This document shows positions 25,662-35,153 of a DNA stretch of 64,000 bases, one piece after another; position 1 is the stretch's first letter; the number at the start of each line of letters is the position of its first letter. The position numbers and the translations under genes were made by a program. This DNA is from Streptomyces sp. LUP47B (lineage in GTDB: Bacteria > Actinomycetota > Actinomycetes > Streptomycetales > Streptomycetaceae), in contig NZ_MJAH01000009.1 in assembly GCF_001746295.1 (NCBI RefSeq), positions 317,903 through 381,902 on the forward strand. The letters are read 5' to 3'. The notes under the pieces are model-generated. The model was not told where the DNA came from. It was given only the letters and a program-made list of their open reading frames with translations, and searched no databases.

Positions 25662-25906
25662 GGCGGGTCCTTCCTTGTCGGAGCCATCATGCAGGGTTGC
25701 GCAACAGGGGCGTCACCCGGTCCACGCGGGGGTGGCCGCCGTGGTGCCGGGGAGCACCGGAGGCCGGGTGGCGGCCGGGCGCCGACGGGGTGTGGCCAGC
25801 CTGGGGGGCAGGTGCGGCGGAGGAGACCCTGAGCCCTGTCGTCACATTCACGTGCGCCGCGTGGACTCCGTGGGCCGTGGGCCGCTTGCCGCGCGACGCC
25901 TGGCAC

Positions 25907-26182
25907 GTGCGCTCGCCGCGTTGCCGAAGCGCCGACGTGGCTCGGCCGCGAGAGCGCTGCGGTGCCTTGCGAGTGGCTGCCCTGCGTTCGAACCGGGCTT
26001 GTGCTCGCCGTGTTTGCTGAGCCGTCGACGTGGCTCCGTCGCGTGAGTGCTGCGGTGCCTTGCGAGTGGCTGCCCTGCGTTCGAACCGGGCTTGTGCTCG
26101 CCGCGTTTGCTGAGCCGCCGAGGCTCGGCCGCGAGCGTTCCGGTGCCTTGCGAGTGCACGCTTCCCTGCGCTCGAACCGGGC
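25907..26182. repeat. Three tandem repeats of about 93 bp before the kinase cluster
   Basis: Units begin near 25907, 26001 and 26094 (spacing 94, then 93; the third is about 88 bases). The shared core is GGTGCCTTGCGAGTGGCTGC, then CCTGCG, TCGAACCGGGCT and a GCTCGCCG block. The third unit is more diverged. They fill much of the 768-bp space between the serine hydrolase and the first kinase; 25662-25906 and 26183-26400 hold no gene I can support. Confidence 0.8.
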
Positions 26183-26429
26183 TCGCGCGGGCGGGGTCCT
26201 CATCGTCGCTGTGCGGGTCCACCCCCCGGGCGGACCACGGGAATGTGGCGGCAGGGCCAGGCCGGGCGGAGCTGTGGGCCGAGGGGTGCGGCGGGGCCGG
26301 CGGGGTCTGTGTGCCGGCATCGCCGGGCCGTGCCGCGGGCGCGGCGGAGCCAGGGGCACCCTGGGCGTCGGGCACTTGTCGGGTGAGGGACAATGGAGGC
26401 TCTGTCAGGGCGGGTTCATGAGGGGACGC

Positions 26430-28532
26430 ATGTCGGACGCGGAGCGGGCGGGAGCATCCCGGCAGGACGAGAACGGCCGTCTCCTCGCCGGGCGGTACCG
26501 GCTGGGAGGAGTTCTCGGCCGCGGAGGCATGGGCACGGTGTGGCGTGCCGAGGACGAGACCCTGGGCAGGACGGTGGCCGTCAAGGAACTGCGGTTCCCG
26601 TCCAGCATCGACGAGGACGAGAAGCGCCGGCTGATCACGCGCACGCTGCGTGAGGCCAAGGCGATCGCGCGGATCCGCAACACCAGCGCGGTGACCGTGT
26701 ACGACGTGGTCGACGAGGACGACCGGCCCTGGATCGTGATGGAGCTCGTCGAGGGCAAGTCGCTCGCCGAGGTCATCCGGGAGGACGGCCTGCTGGAGCC
26801 CAAGCGCGCGGCGGAGGTGGGCCTCGCGGTTCTCGACGTGCTCAGGTCCGCGCACCGCGAGGGCATTCTGCACCGGGACGTGAAGCCGTCCAACGTGCTG
26901 ATCTCCGAGGACGGCCGGGTCGTGCTCACCGACTTCGGCATCGCCCAGGTCGAGGGCGACCCGTCCATCACCTCCACCGGCATGCTCGTGGGCGCCCCCT
27001 CCTACATCTCCCCGGAGCGGGCCCGTGGGCACAAGCCGGGACCCGCGGCCGACCTGTGGTCGCTCGGCGGGCTGCTGTACGCGGCGGTCGAGGGCGCCCC
27101 GCCGTACGACAAGGGGTCCGCGATCGCGACGCTCACGGCGGTGATGACCGAGCCGCTGGAGGAGCCGAAGAACGCGGGACCGCTCAAGGACGTCATCTAC
27201 GGCCTGCTCACCAAGGACCCCGCTCAACGGCTCGACGACGGCCGTGCCCGCGCCATGCTCACCGCGGTGATCCACGCGCCCGAGCCGAAGCCGGCCGAGC
27301 CGGAACCCGCGGCGGACGCGACCCGGGTGGTGCCGTTGCCGGCACAGCCGCAGGAGCGTGCGGGCGGGGAGGGGCTGCGCGGGGCGCTGCGTTCCGTGCG
27401 CAAGGCCGCCGGGGCCGCGGCGACGTCCGCGGCCGCGACGCGCACCAAGTCCGGGAGCGGCACTGCGGGTTCCGGTGGCGGAAAGGTGCCGTCCCAGGCC
27501 TCCGAGGCCGCGTCGGCGGCTCCGGCTGTCTCGGCCTCTCCCGCTGCCCCGGCCTCTCCGGCCACCCCGGCTCCTTCCGCGTCTCAGGAGAAGGGCGCGG
27601 CGAGTGCGCCGTCCGGGTCGGCTTCGACGTCGGCCACGACGTCGGCCTCGAGTGGGACGACCGGGGTCCGGGACGGGAAGACACAGCAGGCCAACGCGGT
27701 CTCCGACGGGCGGAGTTCGGGATGGCCCGTGATGACGCCACCGCCGGACCTGGCGCCGAGGCCGGTGCCCAGGGCACCGCTGACCGACGTGGTGCCGCGG
27801 CGGACTCTGGTGATCATCGCCGTGGTCGTGGCGCTCGCGATCCTCGGTACGGTGCTGGCCCTCACGCTGGGCGGGGACGACAGCGACGGGGCGAAGGGCG
27901 GCGGCTCCAAGGTGACGGCGGGCGCGAGCACCAGTGCCGACACCAAGGAGGACGAGAGCGGGGGCACCCGCAGCGACGAGGCCACCACCGCGTCCTCCTC
28001 GCCGGAGGCCGGCGCGGGGGCCGGGAACACGCCGAGTACCGAGGAGAGCGGCCGGAGTTCGGAAGGGTCCTCCGGTTCGGCGGGTGCCGCCGACGACGGT
28101 GCGGTGACCTCGACGTACCGGGGGAGCCAGGGGTACTCGATCGGGCTGCCGAAGGGGTGGAAGTTCCAGACCAGCGGTTCCGCCGGCGACCGGTTCACCG
28201 GGCCCGACGGGCAGAAGCTGCTCATCGCCTGGACCACCACGCCCAAGGGCGACCCGGTGGCGGACTGGGAGAACCAGGAACAGGGCATGCGCCGCTCGCA
28301 GTACACCAAGATCCGGATAGAGAAGGTGGGCTACCGAGGCTGGAACGCGGCCGACTGGGAGTTCACCTATGTGGAGAGTGGGACGAAGTACCGGACGATC
28401 GATCGTGGATTCGTCGTGAACGGCCATCTCGGATATGCCTTGATGTACACCGCGAAAGCCGCGAACTGGGGCACTGAGCTGCGCAAGGACACATGGCACA
28501 CGCTCGCTCGTACCTTCGAACCGAAGTCGTGA
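26430..28532 (+). CDS. Receptor-type Ser/Thr protein kinase A
   Basis: About 700 residues. Kinase domain, residues about 24-285: Gly loop LGRGGMGTVWRAE, Lys52 in VAVKEL, catalytic HRDVKPSN, DFGIAQVEG and the SPERA P+1 segment, so it should be active. A Pro/Ala/Ser-rich linker leads to one membrane helix (about 459-480, LVIIAVVVALAILGTVLAL), then an acidic Ser/Thr-rich spacer and an ectodomain with GYSIGLPKGWKF and RGWNAADWEFTY. Start chosen at ATG 26430 behind GAGGGG; ATG 26418 is also possible. First of six kinase-type genes in line, which in S. coelicolor are linked to sporulation wall synthesis (from memory). Confidence 0.92.
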   Translation: MSDAERAGASRQDENGRLLAGRYRLGGVLGRGGMGTVWRAEDETLGRTVAVKELRFPSSIDEDEKRRLITRTLREAKAIARIRNTSAVTVYDVVDEDDRPWIVMELVEGKSLAEVIREDGLLEPKRAAEVGLAVLDVLRSAHREGILHRDVKPSNVLISEDGRVVLTDFGIAQVEGDPSITSTGMLVGAPSYISPERARGHKPGPAADLWSLGGLLYAAVEGAPPYDKGSAIATLTAVMTEPLEEPKNAGPLKDVIYGLLTKDPAQRLDDGRARAMLTAVIHAPEPKPAEPEPAADATRVVPLPAQPQERAGGEGLRGALRSVRKAAGAAATSAAATRTKSGSGTAGSGGGKVPSQASEAASAAPAVSASPAAPASPATPAPSASQEKGAASAPSGSASTSATTSASSGTTGVRDGKTQQANAVSDGRSSGWPVMTPPPDLAPRPVPRAPLTDVVPRRTLVIIAVVVALAILGTVLALTLGGDDSDGAKGGGSKVTAGASTSADTKEDESGGTRSDEATTASSSPEAGAGAGNTPSTEESGRSSEGSSGSAGAADDGAVTSTYRGSQGYSIGLPKGWKFQTSGSAGDRFTGPDGQKLLIAWTTTPKGDPVADWENQEQGMRRSQYTKIRIEKVGYRGWNAADWEFTYVESGTKYRTIDRGFVVNGHLGYALMYTAKAANWGTELRKDTWHTLARTFEPKS

Positions 28533-28706
28533 AGCGCTCTGCGGTAAACGGTCATGTGTTTGGACCCTGAGATCTGGAATCCCCTCTTTGCGGGTTGCCT
28601 CCGGCACGTATCGTGAGTGTTTGTGGACCGTCCGCATCCAGGTATGGGTACGGAACGGGCCGCAAGACGAACGGAATTGACCAACCGGGCGGCCGGGGGA
28701 GGCAAC

Positions 28707-31565
28707 GTGGACGACTATGCGGGTCGGGTGCTCGCCGACCGCTACCGCCTGCCGCTGCCTCCGTCCGACGAGTACGAACTCACCGAGACCCGCGCCTTCG
28801 ACACCTACAGCGGGCAGGAAGTCCTGGTCAGGCAGGTGCCGTTGCCCGAGGTCGTCGAGGCGGAGGTGCTCGACGCGGAGGGGCTGCCCGACGGGTTCAC
28901 GGCCCGGGATCCCCGGGGTGCGCGGCGGACTTCGGGACGGGGTGGTAGTCGCCGGCCCACGGAGCCTGCCGTGCGGCGGGCCGTCGAGGCGGCGCAGGCC
29001 GCCGCCCGGATCCCCGACCATCCGCGGCTCGACCAGGTCTTCGACGTGTTCGCCGAGGGCGGTTCGCTGTGGATCGTCAGCGAGTTGGTGCCCGCGCGAC
29101 CGCTCGCGGCACTGCTCGCCGAGAAGCCGCTGACGCCGTACCGGGCGGCCGAGGTCGCCTCGGACGTGCTCATGGCGCTGCGGGTACTGCACGCGCACGG
29201 CTGGGTGCACCGCAACATCACCGCCCGTACTGTGCTGGTCTGCGACGACGGCCGGGTCATGCTGACGGGCCTCGCGGTCGGCGCGGCCGAGGAGGCACTG
29301 TGCGGGTACGACCCGGTGCCGGTCGAGGCGGGTGACTGGGGCGCCGGAGGCGGGGAGTCCGGGGCCGGGGCGGATGGCGGCCTGGGCGGTGGACGTGCGG
29401 GTGCGGGACCGCGTGAGTCTGCCGCGGGCCCGGCTGGTGGGCCCGGTGGCGCCGACGGACGTGGGGGACCTGGTGGATACGGGGTTCCCGGGCAGTCGAC
29501 GGGGCCGGCCGGTGGGTTGGACGCCGTGGGCAGGAGCGGTGGTGCCGGGGTGCCTGGCGGGCCGGGTGGCGCTCGTACGGCTCTCGGGAACGGTGGCGCG
29601 GGTGCCGCCTTCGGGCTGGACGCCCGAAGCGCCGGACCGGGCCCGGGTGGTGCGGTCACCTTCGGCGGAGGCGATCCCGAGGCCGCCCGACGGGCCGCGA
29701 TCGAGGCACGGGAGGCCCGTGGGCTGCCCAGCGCCGGGGTGGAGGGGGCGAACGGCACCGGGGCTTCGGCCGAGCTCGTCCGCCGGGAACCCGACACCGG
29801 TACGGACATCCGCGCGGCGCGGGCCGGCGCGATCGCCGCGTATCGCGCGGGGGCACGGGCCGCGGCCCGGGTCCAGGAGGCGCAGAGCAGCAGGGCCGCC
29901 CTGCCCGGAGCCCGCCCGGCACCGGAGTCCGACCCCGCCGCACGAACACCCGGCACCGACCCCGCCGTACAGATGGACGGCCTGACGCAGTCGCCGTTTC
30001 CGTCGGGGAACGGCGTGACGCAGCCGCCGTATCCGTCGGGGAACGGCGTGACCCAGCCGCCGTATCCTTCGGCCAACGGCCTTGCACAGTCACCGCATCC
30101 GACGGTGAACGGCATCGAGCAGGCGCCCGGGGCCGGGGCTCCGGGGCAGATAGCCGACCCCTACGGAGCGCGCCCGGCTCCCTGGCACGGTGCCGTGCCG
30201 CGCGGCGGGGGTGCGACGCCCGTGGGTGAGGTTCCCGTTTCCGACGCTGCGCCTGCCGTCGACCAGGTGCCCGCGCCGACCCGCTGGGAGGACCTCCCCC
30301 CTGCCGATGCTCCCGCCCGCCGTGGCCCCGCCACCGCGCTCGCCGCCGAGCGGGCGCGGCAGGCCCGGATGGCCGTGGTGGGGCCGGTCACCGAGCGCTG
30401 GGCGCCGGAGCAGGCCGGGCCGGTGCACGAGAACTGGCAACTCGCCGCGCCCATCGGGCCGGCGACCGATCTGTGGGCTCTCGGGGCGCTGCTGTTCCGG
30501 TCCGTACAGGGGCATGCGCCCTATCCCGAGGAGTCGACGGCCGAACTGGTGCAGTTGGTGTGCGCCGAGCCGCCCGCCTTCGCGGAGGAGTGCGGGCCGC
30601 TCAGGCCGGTCGTGGAGTCGCTGCTGCGGCAGGACCCGACGGAGCGGCTGGACTTCGAGGAACTGCGCGGCTGGCTGCGGTCGCTGGTGCGGTCCGCGCC
30701 CGAGCCGGAGGCCGGCGCTCATGTCGTCGCCGCGCCCCCGGTGGACACGAGCCGGCTGCCGATCGTGCGGCGCCGGGGCGAGTTGGTGCGCAGGCGGCGC
30801 GCCGGGCTGCCCGCGACGCACGGACGGCACAAGCGGGCCCGCGAGGAGGCCGCTCCTTCGCCGCGCCGCCTTGGCCGCAATCTGCTGCTGCTCATCCTGC
30901 TGGTGATGGCCGCGGCGATCGTCTACGCCATGTACTTCATGCCGAAGTCGGATCCCGACGACAAGGGAGCTTCCCAGGAGACAGGTTCCACCAGTCAGGC
31001 CGGTACCGCGCAGTCCCCGTCGACCAGCAGTGAGCCGCGGCCCGAGCAGACGACCCCCGAGCCGTCGCGGTCCGGCGGGGCGGCCGAGACGCAGACCGCC
31101 GGGCCCGAGGTCGCCGACGGCTTCACCCTGCGCACCGACCCCGAGGGCTTCAAGGTCGCGGTGGCGGGCGGCTGGGACCGCACCCCGAGGAACGGCCGCG
31201 GTCAAGTGGTCTACTCGCAGGGCAACTTCGAGCTGATCGTCGTCCCCGGGCGGGACACCGCGGCCGCGAACGGCGACGATCCCATGGCCTACCAGCGGGA
31301 GAAGGAGCCCGAGCTCCAGCCGTACCGCGACTCCAGCTGGGCCACCGCCACCGGGCTGAAGTCGATCCAGGTGGGCACGCGGAGCATGGCCGAGGGGCAG
31401 TTCACCTGGACCGGCGACGACGGGCGCGAGCTGTACGTACGCAATGTCGCGATCCTGATCGGCGGGAAGTACCACATCGTGCAGGTACGCGGTCCGGAGG
31501 CGGAGCGGGACGAGGTGACCCGGCTGTACGAGCAGGCGTCGGCCACCTATCAGGTGACCGGCTGA
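28707..31565 (+). CDS. Membrane pseudokinase with large low-complexity insert
   Basis: About 952 residues; GTG 28707 follows GGGGGAGG. The fold is kinase-like but the catalytic residues are gone. There is no Gly loop (ADRYRLPLPPSDEYELTETRAF), the VAVK position reads EVLVRQVP, the HRD loop is HGWVHRNITARTVLV (Asp to Asn), and DFG is replaced by LTGLAVG. About 370 residues (roughly 205-575) of Gly/Ala/Pro-rich sequence split the domain, including repeats PPYPSGNGVTQ. The C-lobe resumes at PATDLWALGALLFRSVQG. A membrane helix (NLLLLILLVMAAAIVYAMYF) and an ectodomain (FTLRTDPEGFKVAVAGGWDR) related to that of the neighbours follow. Probably an allosteric or scaffold partner of the flanking kinases. 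Confidence 0.88.
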   Translation: MDDYAGRVLADRYRLPLPPSDEYELTETRAFDTYSGQEVLVRQVPLPEVVEAEVLDAEGLPDGFTARDPRGARRTSGRGGSRRPTEPAVRRAVEAAQAAARIPDHPRLDQVFDVFAEGGSLWIVSELVPARPLAALLAEKPLTPYRAAEVASDVLMALRVLHAHGWVHRNITARTVLVCDDGRVMLTGLAVGAAEEALCGYDPVPVEAGDWGAGGGESGAGADGGLGGGRAGAGPRESAAGPAGGPGGADGRGGPGGYGVPGQSTGPAGGLDAVGRSGGAGVPGGPGGARTALGNGGAGAAFGLDARSAGPGPGGAVTFGGGDPEAARRAAIEAREARGLPSAGVEGANGTGASAELVRREPDTGTDIRAARAGAIAAYRAGARAAARVQEAQSSRAALPGARPAPESDPAARTPGTDPAVQMDGLTQSPFPSGNGVTQPPYPSGNGVTQPPYPSANGLAQSPHPTVNGIEQAPGAGAPGQIADPYGARPAPWHGAVPRGGGATPVGEVPVSDAAPAVDQVPAPTRWEDLPPADAPARRGPATALAAERARQARMAVVGPVTERWAPEQAGPVHENWQLAAPIGPATDLWALGALLFRSVQGHAPYPEESTAELVQLVCAEPPAFAEECGPLRPVVESLLRQDPTERLDFEELRGWLRSLVRSAPEPEAGAHVVAAPPVDTSRLPIVRRRGELVRRRRAGLPATHGRHKRAREEAAPSPRRLGRNLLLLILLVMAAAIVYAMYFMPKSDPDDKGASQETGSTSQAGTAQSPSTSSEPRPEQTTPEPSRSGGAAETQTAGPEVADGFTLRTDPEGFKVAVAGGWDRTPRNGRGQVVYSQGNFELIVVPGRDTAAANGDDPMAYQREKEPELQPYRDSSWATATGLKSIQVGTRSMAEGQFTWTGDDGRELYVRNVAILIGGKYHIVQVRGPEAERDEVTRLYEQASATYQVTG

Positions 31566-31708
31566 CGGACGCCGTGCGGGCCCCCCGGGTTCACTGGCCC
31601 TTCGCGGAAGCGACAACCGTCACAGTGAGGTCTCCTTGACGCCCCCCTGGTTCCCCTCGGCGCGGGCCGGTCCTTAGTCTGACTGCGTCAAGAGCATTGC
31701 GGGGAAAC

Positions 31709-33448
31709 GTGAATCAGATGCAGGGCCTGCTCCTTGCGGGGCGTTACCGGCTCGCCGACCCGATAGGCAAGGGCGGCATGGGCCGCGTCTGGCGTGCCCA
31801 TGACGAGGTGCTGCACCGGGCCGTGGCGATCAAGGAGTTGACCGCCGCGCTCTACGTTTCCGAGAGCGACCGGGCCGTGCTGCTCGCCCGGACCCGCGCC
31901 GAGGCGCGCGCGGCCGCCCGGATCAACCACTCGGCCGTCGTCACCGTGCACGACGTGCTCGACCACGACGGCCGGCCCTGGATCGTGATGGAGCTGGTCG
32001 AGGGCCGCTCGCTGGCGGACGCCGTCAAGGAGGACGGCCGTATCGAGGCGCGCGAGGCGGCCCGGATCGGGCTGTGGGTGCTGCGGGCCCTGCGTGCCGC
32101 GCACTCCGCCGGGGTGCTGCACCGGGACATCAAGCCCGGCAACGTCCTTCTCGCGCAGGACCGCCGCGTCCTGCTCACCGACTTCGGCATCGCCCAGATC
32201 GAGGGCGACACCACCATCACCCGCACCGGAGAGGTCGTCGGCTCGGTCGACTACCTCGCCCCCGAGCGGGTGCGCGGCGCCGACCCCGGCCCGTCCGCCG
32301 ACCTGTGGGCGCTGGGCGCCACGCTGTACACGGCGGTCGAGGGACGCTCGCCGTTCCGCCGTACGACCCCTCTGACCACCATGCAGGCCGTCGTGGACGA
32401 GGAACCCGCCGAGCCGCGCCACGCCGGTCCGCTCGGGCCCGTCATCGCGGCCCTGCTGCAGAAGGACCCCGCCGTGCGGCCCGACGCGGCCGAGGCCGAG
32501 CAGATGCTCGCCGAGGCGGCGGAGGGACGGCGACCGAGCGCGGCACAGGCGTATGTGCCGACGCAACATGTGGGTTCCCGCCATGAGCCGGGGGCGCACA
32601 GCGGCTCCCACAGTGGGCTCGGCACCCCGACGACGGGCACATCGGTCAGCGGTACGTCGTACGCCCCGGCCACCGCACCGTCGTACTCCTCGGGCTCGGG
32701 CCCGAGTTACCACTCGGGCGCCGGTGCGCCGTACCCGCAGGCGACCGCCCCCACCACCATCGGTCCGCCCCACACAGGCACCGGCCCCATGACCCCCGCC
32801 GCCCCACCCAGACGCCGCCGCCTGCGGTCCTTCGTGCTCGTGGTCGCGCTCGCGGCGATCGTGAGCGCCGGAACCGCGTTCGGCCTGCAGAAGTGGGACG
32901 AGGGGCGGGACTCGGGCGGTACGTCGAGTGCGTCGCCCAGTCCCACACCGAGCCCGCAGACCGGGGGAGGCGCCACGGACGGCTGGAAGCACTACCCCGA
33001 TCCCGTGGGCTTCAGCGTGTATCTGCCCCAGGGCTGGGAGCGGTCGGTCTTCGGGACCCCCGCCGACGGCCTGACCCAGATCGACTACTCGCCGGACGAG
33101 GGCGAGCACTTCGTCCGGATCGCCGTGGACACCTCGCCGGACTACCTGGACCCCCTCGCCCACCAGCGCAATCTGGAACGGCAGATCGACGGGCTCAAGG
33201 ACTACCACCGCGTGGGCATGGTCAGTAACACCTACCGGGACCGGCCGGGCGCCCGGTGGGAGTACACCTGGACCGCGCTGCCGCAGAACATCGCCTTCCC
33301 CGGGCCGCGCCGGGCCGCGGAGGAGACGTACATGTCCCGGGACGGCGTCGAGTACGTGATCTACATATCGGCGCCCGCGAAGGACTGGCCGACCACCAGC
33401 AAGCAGTTCACGAAGGTGCTCCAGGGCTGGAAGGAGCCGAACAGCTGA
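31709..33448 (+). CDS. Receptor-type Ser/Thr protein kinase C
   Basis: About 579 residues. Active kinase motifs: GKGGMGRVWRAHD, VAIKEL, HRDIKPGN, DFGIAQIEG, and APERV. After the catalytic domain come a Ser/Thr/Pro linker, one membrane helix (RSFVLVVALAAIVSAGTAFGL), and an outer domain starting HYPDPVGFSVYLPQGWERS with the later motif RPGARWEYTWTALP. This outer domain aligns by eye with those of the other kinases in the row. GTG 31709 has GGGGA just upstream; ATG 31718 is an alternative. It is the third gene of the cluster, with a 143-bp gap before it. Confidence 0.92.
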   Translation: MNQMQGLLLAGRYRLADPIGKGGMGRVWRAHDEVLHRAVAIKELTAALYVSESDRAVLLARTRAEARAAARINHSAVVTVHDVLDHDGRPWIVMELVEGRSLADAVKEDGRIEAREAARIGLWVLRALRAAHSAGVLHRDIKPGNVLLAQDRRVLLTDFGIAQIEGDTTITRTGEVVGSVDYLAPERVRGADPGPSADLWALGATLYTAVEGRSPFRRTTPLTTMQAVVDEEPAEPRHAGPLGPVIAALLQKDPAVRPDAAEAEQMLAEAAEGRRPSAAQAYVPTQHVGSRHEPGAHSGSHSGLGTPTTGTSVSGTSYAPATAPSYSSGSGPSYHSGAGAPYPQATAPTTIGPPHTGTGPMTPAAPPRRRRLRSFVLVVALAAIVSAGTAFGLQKWDEGRDSGGTSSASPSPTPSPQTGGGATDGWKHYPDPVGFSVYLPQGWERSVFGTPADGLTQIDYSPDEGEHFVRIAVDTSPDYLDPLAHQRNLERQIDGLKDYHRVGMVSNTYRDRPGARWEYTWTALPQNIAFPGPRRAAEETYMSRDGVEYVIYISAPAKDWPTTSKQFTKVLQGWKEPNS

Positions 33449-33494
33449 TGGAGTTGGCCGGTCACCGCCCCGGAGGGTATCCGTCCGCTGCGGC

Positions 33495-35090
33495 ATGATG
33501 GGGCGCATGGGGACCGAGGGGGACACCTTCCGTGTGATCGCGGGCCGTTATCGCCTGGAGGCGAGGATCGGGCGCGGCGGCATGGGCGTGGTGTGGCGGG
33601 CGACCGACCAACTGCTCGGCAGGCAGGTGGCCGTCAAGGAGATCCCCCTCGACGAGACGCTCTCCGCCGAGGACGCCCGGCTCCAGCGCGACCGGACCCT
33701 GCGCGAGGCCGGTGCGGTGGCCCGGCTGTCCCACCCGCACATCATCGTGGTCCACGACGTCGTCGAGCAGGACGAACGGCCGTACATCGTCATGGAGTTG
33801 ATCGACGGCGGCTCCCTCGCCGACCGGATCTCCGCGCACGGCCCGGTCGACGCAGCCGAGGCCGCCCGGATCGGGGCCGACCTGTTGAGCGCGTTGCGCG
33901 CGGCGCACACGGCCGGGGTGCTGCACCGGGACATCAAGCCCGCCAACGTGCTCGTCGAGTCCGGCACCGGCCGGGTCGTGCTCACCGACTTCGGCATCGC
34001 CCAGGTCGCGGGCGCCACCACCCTCACCGAGACCGGCTCCTTCGTCGGCTCGCCCGAGTACACCGCGCCCGAGCGGATGTCCGGGGCCAGGACCGGCCCG
34101 GAGGCCGACCTGTGGTCCCTGGGAGCATTGCTGTGCACGGCCCTCAGTGGTGAATCCCCGTTCCGCCGCGACTCGTTGGGCGGCATCCTGCACGCCGTCG
34201 TCATCGACGAGATCCGGCCGCCCGCGCAGGCCGCGCCGCTCCTTCCCGTCGTACGGGGACTGCTGGAGCGCGATCCCGAGCGGCGGCTGGACGCGGTGGA
34301 GGCGGAACGGATGCTGCGGGCCTTCGGGGAGACGGGCCGCACGCCGCCGCGCCGGGCGCCCGAGCGGGCGTACACGCCGACCCAGCGGGATCTTCCGCTA
34401 CGGCGGTCCCCGGCGCCGGAGCGGGCCGGGCGCGGTGGGCCCATGGTGCCGGTGCGGTGGCGGCGGGGCGTGCTCACGGCGGTGCTGCTGGCCGCTGTGA
34501 CGGCGGGAGCGGGGGTGTCGGCGGCGGTGCTGCTGATGGACCGGGGCGGGGGTGACGGCCGTACGGCCGCCGGTAGTCCGGTGCCCGGAACCCCCACGAG
34601 CAGCCGGACCGGAACGGCGAAACCCACACCCACCGTGACCCTCCCCTCCGCCCCCTCCGGTTACCGCGTCGCCGAGGACCCCGCCGGGTTCGCGCTCGCC
34701 GTGCCCGACGGGTTCACCCGTGAGCCGCAGGGTGAGCGGGTCTTCTACCTGTCGTCCGGGGAGACCTTCCGGCTCGGCATCAAGGTGACCGACCCCCAAC
34801 CCGGGGGTCCGACGGGCGTGATGCGGCGCGCGGCCGCCAAGGGCCCGGAGACGAACCCCGGTTACCGCGACGGCCGGGTCACCTCGGTCCCGCACCGCGG
34901 ACACCCCGCCGCGTTCTGGGAGTTCACCTGGGACGGCTTCAGCGCGGCCGAGGGCGCCCGGCACACCTACGACGTGTGCTGGGAGGAGGACGGCCGGCTG
35001 TACGACGTATGGGTGTCGGCGCCGATCGGGAAGGCGCGGGAGGCCAAGGAGTACTTCGACGTGGCGCTCGACACGTTCACTTTGCCGTAG
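33495..35090 (+). CDS. Receptor-type Ser/Thr protein kinase D
   Basis: 531 residues. Active kinase motifs: GRGGMGVVWRATD, VAVKEI, HRDIKPAN, DFGIAQVAG and APERM. A basic/Pro linker precedes a single membrane helix (VLTAVLLAAVTAGAGVSAAVLL) and an ectodomain beginning GYRVAEDPAGFALAVPDGFTRE. The start is ambiguous among ATG 33495, 33498 and 33507; a TATCCG sequence at about 33478 suggests a leaderless mRNA starting near 33495. By position it would correspond to S. coelicolor PkaI/SCO4778, reported to phosphorylate the spore wall synthesis machinery (from memory). Confidence 0.9.
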   Translation: MMGRMGTEGDTFRVIAGRYRLEARIGRGGMGVVWRATDQLLGRQVAVKEIPLDETLSAEDARLQRDRTLREAGAVARLSHPHIIVVHDVVEQDERPYIVMELIDGGSLADRISAHGPVDAAEAARIGADLLSALRAAHTAGVLHRDIKPANVLVESGTGRVVLTDFGIAQVAGATTLTETGSFVGSPEYTAPERMSGARTGPEADLWSLGALLCTALSGESPFRRDSLGGILHAVVIDEIRPPAQAAPLLPVVRGLLERDPERRLDAVEAERMLRAFGETGRTPPRRAPERAYTPTQRDLPLRRSPAPERAGRGGPMVPVRWRRGVLTAVLLAAVTAGAGVSAAVLLMDRGGGDGRTAAGSPVPGTPTSSRTGTAKPTPTVTLPSAPSGYRVAEDPAGFALAVPDGFTREPQGERVFYLSSGETFRLGIKVTDPQPGGPTGVMRRAAAKGPETNPGYRDGRVTSVPHRGHPAAFWEFTWDGFSAAEGARHTYDVCWEEDGRLYDVWVSAPIGKAREAKEYFDVALDTFTLP

Positions 35091-35153
35091 AGATACGTCA
35101 CGGGTGTGTGACCGGAACGCGTCACCTCTGGATGCCTGCGGGTCTGGCGCGAT

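Noticed and set aside
25848..29210. An 1120-codon minus-strand frame over the first kinase genes
   Set aside because: It is antisense to clearly real kinase domains, and its apparent repeats are only the reverse reading of the intergenic tandem repeats.
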